In this document: positions 8,215-17,462 of the stretch, in pieces
Position numbering within the stretch: position 1 is the first letter of the stretch
How the letters are laid out: each line of letters opens with the position of its first letter
NCBI RefSeq assembly: GCF_001889265.1
Contig: NZ_CP018151.1
Span: forward strand, 620,001 to 684,000
Origin: Microbacterium sp. 1.5R
GTDB taxonomy: Bacteria; Actinomycetota; Actinomycetes; Actinomycetales; Microbacteriaceae
Length of the DNA stretch: 64,000 bases
Direction of reading: 5' to 3'
Notes under the pieces: generated by a model
Told to the model about the DNA's origin: nothing
Databases searched by the model: none
Seen by the model: only the letters and a program-made list of their open reading frames with translations
Program-made: the position numbers and the translations under genes

Positions 8215-9140
8215 GAGAGCTCTACCGCGACCCCGTCTACGACGGCGCCACCGACCCGCGGGTCGTGGTCGACGCCGACGGGCTGTGGTGGATGTTCTAC
8301 ACCCAGCGTCGGGCGAGCCTCGCCGATGCGGGACCGGGGGTGTCGTGGGTGCACGGCAGCCGGATCGGGGTCGCGACATCGACCGACGGTCTGGACTGGC
8401 GCTACGACGGAACGCTCGAGCCCACGGCATCCGATCTCGTCCTCGAGCCCGGCCCGCCGCCCGCCGAGGTCGACCGCACGCACTGGGCCCCGGAGGTCTT
8501 CTGGGACGGTGCGCGCTGGCGGATGCATCTCACCGAGATCGACGGCATTCCCGACCGCTGGCCGGGGTTCGCTCGCGCCATCGTCGAGTACGCCTCCGAC
8601 GACCTGAGGCACTGGTCGAGATGCGGCCCGCTCGTGCTGAGCAGCGATCGTGTGATCGATGCGGCCGTCGCGCGCACGCCCGACGGACTGTGGCGCCTCT
8701 GGTACAAGGATGAGGCGGCGGACTCGGTGACCATGGTCGCGTCATCGCCCGACCTCGTGGACTGGTCCCTCGACGGCGTCGCGATCGGAGGACGGCCGCA
8801 CGAGGGGCCGACCGTGTTCGAGCTCGGCGGTCTCTGGTGGCTGATCGTGGACGAGTGGCGGGGGATGGGCGTCTATCGCTCCGACGACGGCACGCGCTGG
8901 ACGCGTCAGGGTGATGCGGATGCCGTGATCCTCGCTGATCTGCCGACCGGAGGGGTCGGCAGTCACGGCGCGCAGGTGCGCGTCGGCGACGACCTGTGGT
9001 TCTACTTCTTCGCCGCCGCCGCGGAGCGGGCTCCGGCCCACGCTGCGACGGGCGAGCAGAGGCGATCCGCCGTGCATCGCGTGGGGCTCGAGGTCGAGGG
9101 CGGGAAGCTGATCGTGAGAGGATCGAAGACCCCGCGGTAA
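8211..9140 (+). CDS. Five-bladed beta-propeller glycosidase-like protein (GH43/GH32 superfamily-like)
   Basis: The 309-residue protein shows blade repeats of the type D-G-x-W-x-x-F/Y-Y seen in GH43, GH32 and related propellers: DPRVVVDADGLWWMFYTQ near the N-terminus, HWAPEVFWDG near residue 87, and HEGPTVFELGGLWWL near residue 199. There is no signal peptide, so it acts inside the cell, probably on a short imported glycoside. Assignment to a particular glycoside hydrolase family is not possible from motifs alone. The gene overlaps the upstream oxidoreductase gene by 4 bases and precedes the sugar ABC importer. Confidence 0.7.
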   Translation: MRELYRDPVYDGATDPRVVVDADGLWWMFYTQRRASLADAGPGVSWVHGSRIGVATSTDGLDWRYDGTLEPTASDLVLEPGPPPAEVDRTHWAPEVFWDGARWRMHLTEIDGIPDRWPGFARAIVEYASDDLRHWSRCGPLVLSSDRVIDAAVARTPDGLWRLWYKDEAADSVTMVASSPDLVDWSLDGVAIGGRPHEGPTVFELGGLWWLIVDEWRGMGVYRSDDGTRWTRQGDADAVILADLPTGGVGSHGAQVRVGDDLWFYFFAAAAERAPAHAATGEQRRSAVHRVGLEVEGGKLIVRGSKTPR

Positions 9141-9169
9141 TCGATGTAATCCCCGCCGCGAATTGCCGG

Positions 9170-9198
9170 TTGCGAAACGTTTCAATCTGGATTAGCGT
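9170..9198 (+). promoter_or_regulatory. Promoter of the sugar ABC importer operon
   Basis: TTGCGA (9170-9175) and TAGCGT (9193-9198) are separated by 17 bases. The predicted start of transcription is near 9205, about 100 bases before the binding-protein gene. One LacI-type operator sits in the spacer and a second lies over the start of transcription. Confidence 0.65.
9174..9183 (+). promoter_or_regulatory. LacI-type operator 1 of the ABC importer operon
   Basis: The perfect palindrome GAAACGTTTC lies between the -35 and -10 hexamers. Extended as CGAAACGTTTCAA it differs at only two positions from the rha operon operator TGAAACGATTCAA (minus strand, 4220-4237). The likely binder is the LacI protein at the end of this operon. 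Confidence 0.7.
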
Positions 9199-9202
9199 GC
9201 AG

Positions 9203-9214
9203 GTAAGCGTTTTC
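9203..9214 (+). promoter_or_regulatory. Second, weaker LacI-type box of the ABC importer operon
   Basis: GTAAGCGTTTTC keeps the LacI core AANCGNTT but is less symmetrical. Its centre is 30 bases, about three helical turns, from operator 1, and it covers the predicted transcription start. It may be an auxiliary site for the same repressor. Confidence 0.4.
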
Positions 9215-9303
9215 CCCGCACGATGGAGATCGCATCCCGCACCACATGGACACAGGCGTTCCGCGGCCCTGCCGAACGAGGACGTTCATCAGAGAGGACA
9301 ACG

Positions 9304-10599
9304 ATGTTCAGCAAGAAGCGTCTGGCGGCCGCAGCGGCCGTCGCCACCAGCGCAGCGCTGGTACTCGCCGGCTGCGCCGGCGGAGGCAGCCCCGAGGGCG
9401 AGCCCACGTACGACCCCGACGAGAAGGTCACCCTCGACCTGGCGTTCTGGGGCAACGACGTCCGCGCCGATCTCTACAACCAGGCGATCGAGGCGTTCAA
9501 TGAGGAGTACCCGAACATCACGGTGAACGCGACGTTCCTCGGGTTCCCGGAGTTCTGGGAGAAGCGCCAGACCGAGGCCGCCGGCGGCGGACTCCCCGAC
9601 GTCATGCAGTTCGACTACTCGTACCTGCGTCAGTACTCGGAGAACGGCCTGCTGCTCGACCTCGAGCCCTACCTCGGCTCGGTCATCGACACCGAGCCGC
9701 TCTCCGAGAACATCCTCGGCATCGGCGTCGTCGATGACACGACCTACGGCATCACCACCTCGACCAACGCGTGGGGCGTCTTCACCAACCCCCAGCTGCT
9801 CGAGACCGCAGGCGTCGAGGAGTTCCCCGGGGGCGACTGGGAGGACTACGACGAGTGGATGGGCGAGATCACCGATGCCGGCGCGGGTGAGTTCTGGGGC
9901 GGGTCCGACTGGACGGGGCGCATCCAGAACTTCGAGCTGCAGCTGCGCAGCGAGGGCAAGAACCTGTTCGACGAAGACGGCACGCCCGGCTTCGACGAAG
10001 ACCGTCTGAAGGAGTTCTGGGAGGCCGGAGACGACATCCGTGACGGAGTCGTCGTTCCGCAGCAGGTCGTCGAGGAGCTCAACCCCCTCACCGCGTTCGA
10101 CGCCGCGAAGAACGCCAGCGAGCTGACGTGGGACAACTTCGGTGCGGGCTACCTCGCCAACCTCGGCGAGAGCTACACCGAGCTCGGCCTCGTCGCCCCG
10201 CCGGTCACGAAGGAGGGCGCGAAGGATCTGTACCTGAAGCCCTCGATGCTGCACACGATCTCGGCCAAGACCGAGCACCCGGAGGCGGCGGCGACGCTCG
10301 TCAACTTCCTGGTCAACTCGCCCGAGTCCGGCGAGATCTTCGGCACCAACCGTGGCCTCCCCGCATCCGAGACCGCTCTCGAGGCCGCAGAGCTCGATCC
10401 CATGAGCCAGCTCGTCAAGGACTACGAGGAGTCGATCGCCGACCGCCTCGGCGACGCTCCGCCCGTGCCGATCGTCGGCTACGGCACCCTCGAGGAGAAG
10501 TTCCGGGTGCTGGGCACCGAGCTGAACTTCGGCACCACGACGGTCGACGAGGCCGTGACGCAGTTCTTCTCCGAGATGGACGTCGTCCTCAACCAGTGA
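9304..10599 (+). CDS. Sugar ABC transporter substrate-binding lipoprotein
   Basis: A 431-residue extracellular solute-binding protein (family 1). The N-terminus is a lipoprotein signal ending in the lipobox LAGC with Cys24. The mature part begins with a glycine-rich stretch followed by the typical binding-protein segment LDLAFWGNDVRADLYNQAIE. It should be anchored outside the membrane and deliver a sugar or oligosaccharide to the two following permeases. The start at 9304 follows GAGAGGA; an earlier in-frame start at 9223 would spoil the signal peptide. The cognate ATPase is not in the cluster; such systems often share a general MsiK-type ATPase. The operator match makes rhamnose or a rhamnoside a likely ligand. 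Confidence 0.9.
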   Translation: MFSKKRLAAAAAVATSAALVLAGCAGGGSPEGEPTYDPDEKVTLDLAFWGNDVRADLYNQAIEAFNEEYPNITVNATFLGFPEFWEKRQTEAAGGGLPDVMQFDYSYLRQYSENGLLLDLEPYLGSVIDTEPLSENILGIGVVDDTTYGITTSTNAWGVFTNPQLLETAGVEEFPGGDWEDYDEWMGEITDAGAGEFWGGSDWTGRIQNFELQLRSEGKNLFDEDGTPGFDEDRLKEFWEAGDDIRDGVVVPQQVVEELNPLTAFDAAKNASELTWDNFGAGYLANLGESYTELGLVAPPVTKEGAKDLYLKPSMLHTISAKTEHPEAAATLVNFLVNSPESGEIFGTNRGLPASETALEAAELDPMSQLVKDYEESIADRLGDAPPVPIVGYGTLEEKFRVLGTELNFGTTTVDEAVTQFFSEMDVVLNQ

Positions 10600-10605
10600 T
10601 CCCGT

Positions 10606-10638
10606 CGGTGGGCCGGGTGGCATCCGCCCGGCCCACCG
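10606..10638 (+). terminator. Intercistronic 12-bp hairpin after the binding-protein gene
   Basis: Perfect inverted repeat with arms 10606-10617 and 10627-10638 and a 9-base loop, without a U-run. Placed between binding-protein and permease genes, it probably makes binding-protein mRNA more abundant or more stable than permease mRNA. Confidence 0.6.
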
Positions 10639-10666
10639 CATCCCATCCACTTCGGAAGGAGCTGTC

Positions 10667-11668
10667 ATGACCACGACGGCGACCAGGACGATCGTCACGG
10701 GCAAGAAGTCCGGGCGAGGGCGGGCGCTGCGCAGCGGCCGCCGCCCCGAGAACGAACTCGCGCGGCCGGGCCAGCGCGCACGTCTGCGGCGTGAGACGGC
10801 GACCGGCTATGCGTTCCTCACCCCGTGGCTCATCGGCTTCTTCGGTCTCACCGCCGTGCCGATGATCTACTCCCTGTACCTCTCCTTCACGAAGTACAAC
10901 ATCTTCCAGCCGCCCAAGTGGATCGGGCTGGACAACTACATCCGACTCTTCACGAGCGACCCGAACTTCATCCAGTCGGCGCAGATCACCCTGGTCTATG
11001 TGTTCATCGGCACCCCGATAACCCTGGCGGCGGCGCTGGCCGTCGCGATGCTCCTGAACTACCGAGACAAGGGCGCGGGCTTCTTCCGTTCCGCCTTCTA
11101 CGCGCCGTCCCTCATCGGCGGCTCGGTCTCGGTCGCCATCGTGTGGCGGGCCATGTTCTCCTCCGACGGTCCGGTCGACAGCGGTCTGCAGATCTTCGGC
11201 GTGGATCTCGGCGGATGGATCGGCAACCCGAGCCTCGTGCTCCCGATGATGATCCTGCTCGCCGTCTGGCAGTTCGGAGCCACGATGGTGATCTTCCTCG
11301 CGGGTCTCAAGCAGATCCCCAAGGAGCTGTACGAGGCCGCAGAGATGGACGGCGCGAACGCCTACCGTCGGTTCCGCGCGGTGACGATCCCGATGCTCTC
11401 CCCGGTGATGTTCTTCAACCTGCTGCTCGGTCTCATCGGCGCGTTCCAGGTGTTCGCCTCGGCGTACATCATCTCGAACGGCACCGGCGGCCCCGCCGGC
11501 ATGACGAACTTCATCACCGTGTACCTGTACAAGCGAGGGTTCTCCGACGGACAGATGGGCTACGCGGCCGCGATCGCGTGGGTCCTGCTCGTCGTCGTCG
11601 CGATCATCGCCTTCATCCTCTTCCGCACTCAGAGGTCGTGGGTGCACTACTCGGGAGACGACAAATGA
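10667..11668 (+). CDS. Sugar ABC transporter permease (MalF-like)
   Basis: A 333-residue inner-membrane permease. A positively charged cytoplasmic N-terminus of about 45 residues is followed by six predicted membrane helices. The EAA loop that contacts the ATPase is visible as EAAEMDGANAYRRFRAVTIP. GGAAGGAG precedes the start. The stop overlaps the next permease start by 4 bases. Together they form the translocation channel for the upstream binding protein. Confidence 0.92.
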   Translation: MTTTATRTIVTGKKSGRGRALRSGRRPENELARPGQRARLRRETATGYAFLTPWLIGFFGLTAVPMIYSLYLSFTKYNIFQPPKWIGLDNYIRLFTSDPNFIQSAQITLVYVFIGTPITLAAALAVAMLLNYRDKGAGFFRSAFYAPSLIGGSVSVAIVWRAMFSSDGPVDSGLQIFGVDLGGWIGNPSLVLPMMILLAVWQFGATMVIFLAGLKQIPKELYEAAEMDGANAYRRFRAVTIPMLSPVMFFNLLLGLIGAFQVFASAYIISNGTGGPAGMTNFITVYLYKRGFSDGQMGYAAAIAWVLLVVVAIIAFILFRTQRSWVHYSGDDK

Positions 11669-12606
11669 GCACCTCCAATCAGGCGACCACGTCCGGCGCC
11701 GCATCCACTCCGGTCTTCGCCGCGCAGCAGACGACGCCCGTCGGTCCGCCCGCCCCGCGTCGCCGCATCAAGCGCAAGACCTGGCAGACCGTCATCTGGT
11801 TCATCGGTCTCCTCGCGCTCACCGCGGTGGTGCTCTACCCGTTGTTGTGGCTGTTCCTGTCGACGTTCAAGCCGAACGCCGAGTTCGGTCAGAACCCGGG
11901 GCTGCTGCCGCAGGCGCCGACGCTCGACAACTACGGCAAGGTCATGGAGGGCATCGCCGGAGTGCCGATGTGGCGCTTCTTCCTGAACTCGCTGATCCTC
12001 GCGGTCTCGGCCGTGGTCGGCACGGTGCTCTCGTCGGCGCTCGCCGCCTACGCCTTCGCACGAGTGCAGTTCAAGGGACTCGGCGTGCTGTTCGCCGCGA
12101 TGATCGGCACGCTGCTGCTGCCGTTCCACGTCGTGATCATCCCGCAGTACATCATCTTCAACCAGCTCGGATGGGTCGACACCTTCATCCCGCTGATCCT
12201 GCCGAAGTTCCTCGCCACCGAGGCGTTCTTCGTCTTCCTTCTCGTGCAGTTCATCCGCCAGATGCCCCGCGACATGGATGAAGCGGCGCGCATCGACGGA
12301 GCAGGCCACCTGCGGATCTTCTGGTCGATCATCCTGCCGCTCATCAAGCCCGCCCTGATCACCTGCGCGATCTTCTCGTTCATCTGGGCGTGGAACGACT
12401 TCCTCGGGCCGCTGCTCTACCTGACGAGCCCCGAGAACTACCCGCTGCCGATCGCGCTGCGCCTCTACAACGACCAGACCTCGTCGTCCGACTACGGCGC
12501 GACGGTCACGGCGTCGTTCGTGGCCCTCGTGCCGGTGCTGCTGTTCTTCGTGGTCTTCCAGCGCTTCCTCGTCGACGGAGTCGCCACGCAGGGACTGAAG
12601 GGCTAG
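11665..12606 (+). CDS. Sugar ABC transporter permease (MalG-like)
   Basis: A 313-residue permease with an N-terminal proline- and alanine-rich cytoplasmic stretch of about 50 residues, six membrane helices and the EAA loop EAARIDGAGHLRIFWSIILP. The C-terminus has the usual QRFLVDGVATQGLKG tail of the MalG group. It starts inside the stop of the first permease (ATGA). No ATPase gene follows; the operon continues with a YesL-like protein. Confidence 0.92.
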   Translation: MSTSNQATTSGAASTPVFAAQQTTPVGPPAPRRRIKRKTWQTVIWFIGLLALTAVVLYPLLWLFLSTFKPNAEFGQNPGLLPQAPTLDNYGKVMEGIAGVPMWRFFLNSLILAVSAVVGTVLSSALAAYAFARVQFKGLGVLFAAMIGTLLLPFHVVIIPQYIIFNQLGWVDTFIPLILPKFLATEAFFVFLLVQFIRQMPRDMDEAARIDGAGHLRIFWSIILPLIKPALITCAIFSFIWAWNDFLGPLLYLTSPENYPLPIALRLYNDQTSSSDYGATVTASFVALVPVLLFFVVFQRFLVDGVATQGLKG

Positions 12607-12608
12607 TC

Positions 12609-13286
12609 ATGTCGGTCATCAACGCAGAGCGTCGGGCGCACCGGGCGGCGAAGCGCGAGGCGCGGTCGGGCGCCGGCCCGACGGTGGCCGGTGTCGAGCC
12701 CGGGGTCAACCCCGGAGCGACCGCCAAGTTCGGTCTGTTCGGCGAGGTGCTCACGGTCGGGCTGCTGATGACGATCATCGCCCTCGGCGTCGTCACGCTG
12801 CCGATCGCCCTGGCCGCCGGCATCCGTCACCTGCGTCGCTTCGTCGCCGCGGAGGATTCGCGCACGGCCCTGTTCTGGGACGACGTGCGCACCGGCATCC
12901 TGCCCTCGCTCCGCGTCGGGGTGCCGGCGGCGCTGATCGCCGCCGTGCTCACGGTCGACGTCGTGCTCGCGGGCTCGGGCGCACTGCCCGGTGGCGAGAT
13001 CATCGCGGTCATCGGCTGGGCGGGGCTGCTCGCTCTCGCGGTCGCCGTGCTGCTCGCCGCCGGCGCCTGGTCGCCGTCGACCGGGTGGAACGCCGGGGTC
13101 CGCGCGGTGCCGGGGATGATCACAGCGGATGCCGCCGGAGCCGCGTACATCGCGGCCGCGGCCGTCTTCACCGGTGTCGTGACCTGGGCGCTCGCGCCCC
13201 TGTTCATCGCGGGCATCGGCTGCGCGGCGCTCGCCGTCGTCGCGGTTCCGGGGCGTCGTCGGCGCGGAGTTCACCCCGCGGAATGA
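12609..13286 (+). CDS. YesL-like (DUF624-type) membrane protein
   Basis: A 225-residue protein with a basic hydrophilic N-terminus of about 50 residues and then about five hydrophobic segments. The segment FGLFGEVLTVGLLM and the position after carbohydrate permeases resemble the DUF624/YesL family, which often accompanies rhamnogalacturonan and other sugar importers. Its function is unknown. It begins 2 bases after the permease stop and leads to the LacI repressor gene. Family assignment is by pattern and context only. Confidence 0.6.
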   Translation: MSVINAERRAHRAAKREARSGAGPTVAGVEPGVNPGATAKFGLFGEVLTVGLLMTIIALGVVTLPIALAAGIRHLRRFVAAEDSRTALFWDDVRTGILPSLRVGVPAALIAAVLTVDVVLAGSGALPGGEIIAVIGWAGLLALAVAVLLAAGAWSPSTGWNAGVRAVPGMITADAAGAAYIAAAAVFTGVVTWALAPLFIAGIGCAALAVVAVPGRRRRGVHPAE

Positions 13287-13328
13287 GAAGGTAGTCGTGG
13301 CGCACGCGCGGACGGACGGAGGCAGGCC

Positions 13329-14330
13329 ATGGCGGTAGGGGTGAAGGACGTGGCGGCTGCGGCCGGCGTCTCGGTCGGCACCGTCTCGAACGTGCTCAAT
13401 CAGCCCGAGCGCGTGTCCGCCAAGACGGTCGAGCGCGTGCAGCGGGTGATCCAGGAACTCGGCTTCGTGCGCAACGACGCCGCCAGGCAGCTGCGCGCAG
13501 GTCGCAGTCGCAGCATCGGACTCGTGGTGCCCGACATCGGCAACCCGTTCTTCGCCGAGGTCGTGCGCGGCGCGGAGGACCGGGCAGCGGATGCCGGCAT
13601 GACGGTGCTGCTCGGCAACAGCGACGAGCGAGACGAGCGCCAGGTCGCGCACCTCGAGCTCTTCCAGGAGCAGCGGGTCAACGGCGTGCTGCTCACACCC
13701 GCCACCGACGACCTCTCGGCCGTGCATCGATTCGCCGCAGGCGGCATGCCGGTGATCCTCGTCGACCGCGAGGTGGAGGAGGGGCTGCTGCCGTCGGTCT
13801 CGGTCGATGACGTCGAAGGCGGACGCCTGGCTGCCGATCACCTGCTGGCTTCGGGACGTCGCCGGCTGGCATTCGTCGGAGGACCGCAGTCGGTGCAGCA
13901 GGTCGCCGATCGTCTGCGCGGCGTGCAGGCGGCCGTCGCCGCTCACCCCGATGTCACTCTCGAGATCTTCGAGCAGTCCGCGCTCACGGTGCTCCAGGGC
14001 AGGGCTGCGGGCGAGGCCATCGCGGCGCGTGGGCCTGAATCGCGCCCGGATGCCGTCTTCGCCGCGAACGACCTGCTCGCCGTCGGGCTGCTGCAGGCGT
14101 TCAGCTTCGGCTCCGGCATCCGTGTGCCCCAGGACATCGCCATGGTCGGCTATGACGACATCGACTTCGCCTCGGCGACCGTCGTGCCGCTGAGCTCCGT
14201 GCGCCAGCCCGCCAGGCTGCTCGGCTGGACCGGGGTGGATCTGCTGCTGAAGGAGCTCGACGGCGTCGAGCACGACCGTCGCGTGCGGTTCCAGCCCGAA
14301 CTCGTGGTGCGCGAATCGAGCGCCGGCTGA
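13329..14330 (+). CDS. LacI-family repressor, probable regulator of the rhamnose regulon
   Basis: A 333-residue LacI/GalR regulator. The helix-turn-helix is at residues 6-25 (VKDVAAAAGVSVGTVSNVLN), followed by the hinge helix and a periplasmic-binding-protein-like sugar domain (IGLVVPDIGNPFF, VGYDDIDFA). GGAGG lies about 9 bases before the ATG. It is the last gene of the importer operon. Matching LacI boxes stand before this operon and before rhaM, so it probably represses both until a rhamnose-derived inducer binds. Confidence 0.9.
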   Translation: MAVGVKDVAAAAGVSVGTVSNVLNQPERVSAKTVERVQRVIQELGFVRNDAARQLRAGRSRSIGLVVPDIGNPFFAEVVRGAEDRAADAGMTVLLGNSDERDERQVAHLELFQEQRVNGVLLTPATDDLSAVHRFAAGGMPVILVDREVEEGLLPSVSVDDVEGGRLAADHLLASGRRRLAFVGGPQSVQQVADRLRGVQAAVAAHPDVTLEIFEQSALTVLQGRAAGEAIAARGPESRPDAVFAANDLLAVGLLQAFSFGSGIRVPQDIAMVGYDDIDFASATVVPLSSVRQPARLLGWTGVDLLLKELDGVEHDRRVRFQPELVVRESSAG

Positions 14331-14382
14331 GGGATCGTCTCGGGTCACGCGCCGTCACCCGTGCCGTGTGCATGACCGGAGC

Positions 14383-14402
14383 ACGGATGCGGGAGCATCC
14401 GT
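14383..14402 (+). terminator. Hairpin downstream of the LacI gene
   Basis: Perfect 8-bp stem (14383-14390 and 14395-14402) closed by a GGGA loop, 52 bases after the LacI stop, without a U-run. A probable terminator for the importer operon. A direct repeat TCGTCCTGCAG (14409-14419 and 14428-14438) follows; its role is unknown. Confidence 0.45.
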
Positions 14403-14491
14403 CGGGTCTCGTCCTGCAGATGTGCTTTCGTCCTGCAGGCGGCCCGGCCGAGGACCCTGAGCCCCGATTCGTTCCAGCCACGGGAACCCGT

Positions 14492-14497
14492 TATGAT
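14492..14497 (+). promoter_or_regulatory. -10 element for tRNA-Ser
   Basis: TATGAT lies 37 bases before the mature tRNA. TTCGTT at 14468-14473 is an 18-base-spaced -35 candidate. The arrangement suits a short 5' leader removed by RNase P. Confidence 0.5.
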
Positions 14498-14533
14498 TGC
14501 AAGGTGCATCCGCTCTTCACGGTTCGGATGCCT

Positions 14534-14622
14534 GGAGACGTCGCATAGTCCGGCCGAGTGCACCACCCTGCTAAGGTGGAGTCCCCTCACGGGGACCAGG
14601 GGTTCAAATCCCCTCGTCTCCG
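14534..14622 (+). tRNA. tRNA-Ser (anticodon GCT)
   Basis: An 89-base cloverleaf with acceptor stem GGAGACG/CGTCTCC and discriminator G. The anticodon stem CCACC/GGTGG holds the loop CTGCTAA. A long class II variable arm (GTCCCC/GGGGAC) and a TTCAAAT T-loop are present. The anticodon GCT reads AGC/AGU. CCA is not encoded. Confidence 0.96.
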
Positions 14623-14629
14623 CAGAAAG

Positions 14630-14654
14630 AATCCCTGCCTCGGCAGGGATTTTC
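14630..14654. terminator. Bidirectional terminator between tRNA-Ser and the UvrA paralogue
   Basis: Stem AATCCCTGC/GCAGGGATT with a short loop, followed by a T-run on the plus strand and preceded by an A-rich stretch, so it can work in both directions. It ends 6 bases before the stop of the leftward UvrA-like gene. Confidence 0.75.
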
Positions 14655-14659
14655 TGTTC

Positions 14660-17284
14660 TCAGGCGCTGACTCCGAGTTCCTGAGCCGCGATGGCATCCG
14701 CGAGGTACGACGCCGTGGTGCTTCCGCTCGCGGAGGCGACGGAACGCGGAGTTCCCTGCGCCACGACAGTGCCGCCGAGCTCTCCGGCTCCCGGTCCCAT
14801 GTCGATCACCCAGTCGGCCTGTGCGACCACGCGCATGTCGTGCTCGACCATCACGACCGTGTTGCCGGCGTCGACGAGATGCTGAAGATGGACGAGCAGC
14901 CGATCGGTGTCCGACGGATGCAGTCCTGAGGTGGGCTCATCGAGCAGGTAGAGGGTGTCGCCGTGCTGGGCGCGCCGCAGTTCGGACGCCAGCTTCACGC
15001 GCTGCGCCTCGCCGCCGGAGAGCTCGGTCGCCGACTGGCCCAGCGGCAGATACCCGAGCCCCACGTCGAGGAGGGCATCGAGATGTCGCGCGACGTCGGC
15101 ATCGTCCTCGAAGAGGACACGCGCGTCGTTCACGCTCAGGGCGAGGACGTCGGCGATGGTGTGCCCGTGGAGCTCGATCTCGAGGGTCTCCGGGTTGTAG
15201 CGCGTGCCGCCGCAGGTGCCGCAGGGGGCGTGGACGGTGGGGAGGAAGAGCAGCTCCACCTCGACCGTGCCCTCGCCCTTGCAGGTGGGGCATCTCCCGC
15301 TCGCCAGGTTGAACGAGAACCGGCTCGCGGCGTAGCGCCTCCGACGCGCTTCCGGTGTCGCGGCGAACAGCGCGCGGACGCGGTCGAAGAGCCCGGTGTA
15401 CGTCGCCACGTTCGATCGAGAGGTGCGGCCGATCGGCTTCTGACTGACCTGCACCACGCGTCGCACGCGGTCGGCGGGGCCGGAGGCGCGACCCGTCGTG
15501 TGGGCGATCGGTGCGGAGAACAGCGGATCAGCTGCTGCGCTGCCCTGCTCTTCCCTCGTCGACGTGTCGGTCGACGAGCCGTCCACCTCGCTGGAGAGGC
15601 TGCTCTGCAGCAGGTCGGGCAGGGCCTGGGTGACGAGAGACGACTTGCCCGAACCGGAGACGCCCGTGACGGCGGTGAGGCAGCCGAGGGGGATCGACAC
15701 CGAGACGCTGCGGAGATTGTTCCGCGAGACGTCGACGAGCACGAGTTCGGCATCGGGCTCGCGAGGGGCCCGCGGCTGTGCCGTCGGCTGCTCGGCTCGC
15801 AGGTCGTCGGCGAACAGATATCGTCTCGTCTGGGAGCGTTCCGCGTCCCGCAGCCCGTCGATCGGGCCGGAATAGACGATCTCACCCCCGGTGGATCCCG
15901 CTCCGGGGCCGATGTCGACGATCCAGTCCGCATGCCGGATCACCTCGAGGGAGTGCTCGACGAAGAAGACCGTGTTTCCGGAGTCTCGCAGCGAGCGGAG
16001 GATGCGCACGAGCGCTTCGCCGTCGGCGGGGTGGAGGCCGGCAGACGGCTCGTCGAGCACGAACATGACCCCGAACAGCTGCGACAGCACCTGGGTCGCG
16101 AGCCGCATACGCTGCAGCTCACCCGACGAGAGCGTCGGGGTCGAGCGATCCAGCGAGAGGTAGCCCAGACCGAGCTCGATGATGGGGGAGATCCGATCGC
16201 GCAGCTCGTCGACCAGCCGGTGCGCCGCGAGCTTCTTCTCGGGTGGGAGCGCTTCGCCACCGGCGCCGGGGGCATCCGTTCCGTTGCCGGAGGAGTCGAG
16301 TGCCGTCTCGAGGAGTGCCTCGAGGTCCGCGAGTGGCATCGCGGCCATCTCGGTGATGTCGAGACCGGCGAACGTCACGGCGAGCGCCTCGGGCTTCAGG
16401 CGGCGTCCGTCGCACATCGGGCAGCGGACGCTGACCATGAAGCTCGCCGCCTTCTCGCGCATCTTCGCGCTCTTCGAGTTGGCGAAGGTGTTGAGCACGT
16501 ACTGCCTCACGCCGACGAACGTGCTCATGTACGAGGGCTCGATGCCGGCCGCGACGGCCTTGCGCACCTGCGCCGGGCCGCGGTCGGTGAACACCGGAAC
16601 CTGAGGCGACTCCTCGGTGTAGAGCACCCACTGACGCTGCTTCTCAGGCAGATCGCGCCACGGGATGTCGATGTCGTAGCCGAGCGATATCAGGCTGTCG
16701 ATGAGCTGCTTGCCGTGCCAGGCGCGCGGCCAGGCGTCGAGCGCACGGTCGCGGATCGACAGCGACTCGTCGGGGACCATGAGGTGCAGAGGCACGTCGT
16801 ACACCTGCCCGATCCCGTGGCAGCGCGGGCACGCGCCCTGCACGGTGTTCGCGGAGAAGTCCTCGGCGAACAGCGGCTCCGCCCCACTGGGGTATGTGCC
16901 CACTCGCGAGAACAGCATGCGGATGACGTTGCCGATCGACGTGGCGCTGCCGACGGTCGATCGAGCGCTTCCCGCGGTGCGCTGTTGGGGGAGGGCCACC
17001 GCCGGAGGCAGCCCGCCGATGGCGTCGACGTCGGGGATGTCGACCTGGCTCATCAGGCGCCTCGCGTAGGGCGCCACCGACTCGAAGTACCGACGCTGCG
17101 CCTCGGCGTACAACGTGCCGAATGCGAGGGAGCTCTTGCCCGAGCCGGAGACGCCGGTGAAGGCCACGAGGGCGTCGCGGGGTATCGCGACGCTCACGTC
17201 GCGAAGATTGTGCACCCGTGCTCCGGTCACGACGATGGCGTTCGACGTGCCGGACAGCTTCGACGGTGGGGTCCCGCCCATCAT
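14660..17284 (-). CDS. UvrA paralogue (UvrA2/DrrC-like ABC ATPase)
   Basis: An 874-residue tandem ABC ATPase of the UvrA family. Two Walker A motifs (both GVSGSGKSS), two signature motifs ([11 protein letters not shown] and [11 protein letters not shown]) and two Walker B motifs are present. Zinc-finger cysteines appear as CPRCHG, CPMCDG, CPTCKG and CGTCGG. It is about 80-100 residues shorter than classical UvrA, mainly in the region that binds UvrB. This is typical of UvrA2/DrrC paralogues linked to tolerance of DNA-binding compounds. The start at 17284 (or the adjacent ATG at 17281) follows GAAGAGG. A housekeeping UvrA is expected elsewhere in the genome. Confidence 0.88.
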   Translation of the reverse strand: MMGGTPPSKLSGTSNAIVVTGARVHNLRDVSVAIPRDALVAFTGVSGSGKSSLAFGTLYAEAQRRYFESVAPYARRLMSQVDIPDVDAIGGLPPAVALPQQRTAGSARSTVGSATSIGNVIRMLFSRVGTYPSGAEPLFAEDFSANTVQGACPRCHGIGQVYDVPLHLMVPDESLSIRDRALDAWPRAWHGKQLIDSLISLGYDIDIPWRDLPEKQRQWVLYTEESPQVPVFTDRGPAQVRKAVAAGIEPSYMSTFVGVRQYVLNTFANSKSAKMREKAASFMVSVRCPMCDGRRLKPEALAVTFAGLDITEMAAMPLADLEALLETALDSSGNGTDAPGAGGEALPPEKKLAAHRLVDELRDRISPIIELGLGYLSLDRSTPTLSSGELQRMRLATQVLSQLFGVMFVLDEPSAGLHPADGEALVRILRSLRDSGNTVFFVEHSLEVIRHADWIVDIGPGAGSTGGEIVYSGPIDGLRDAERSQTRRYLFADDLRAEQPTAQPRAPREPDAELVLVDVSRNNLRSVSVSIPLGCLTAVTGVSGSGKSSLVTQALPDLLQSSLSSEVDGSSTDTSTREEQGSAAADPLFSAPIAHTTGRASGPADRVRRVVQVSQKPIGRTSRSNVATYTGLFDRVRALFAATPEARRRRYAASRFSFNLASGRCPTCKGEGTVEVELLFLPTVHAPCGTCGGTRYNPETLEIELHGHTIADVLALSVNDARVLFEDDADVARHLDALLDVGLGYLPLGQSATELSGGEAQRVKLASELRRAQHGDTLYLLDEPTSGLHPSDTDRLLVHLQHLVDAGNTVVMVEHDMRVVAQADWVIDMGPGAGELGGTVVAQGTPRSVASASGSTTASYLADAIAAQELGVSA

Positions 17285-17462
17285 GGACCTCTTCTCGTTT
17301 CCCGCGGGGAGCGGGGGTGAATGCGATGATCGCCGTCTCTCCGTCACGCTACCCCGACCGTCGGACTTCGTCGGTGTGGTTGACAGCGGTCGGTCGGGCC
17401 TGCGAGCGCGGACACCCGTATGCCGGCGCAGCATGCATCGGAGTCCTGGTCCCGCCGTGCGA

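Noticed and set aside
17380..17385. TTGACA before the aldo/keto reductase gene as its -35
   Set aside because: No TANNNT hexamer at 16-18 bases; the nearest plausible -10 (17471-17476) is far away.
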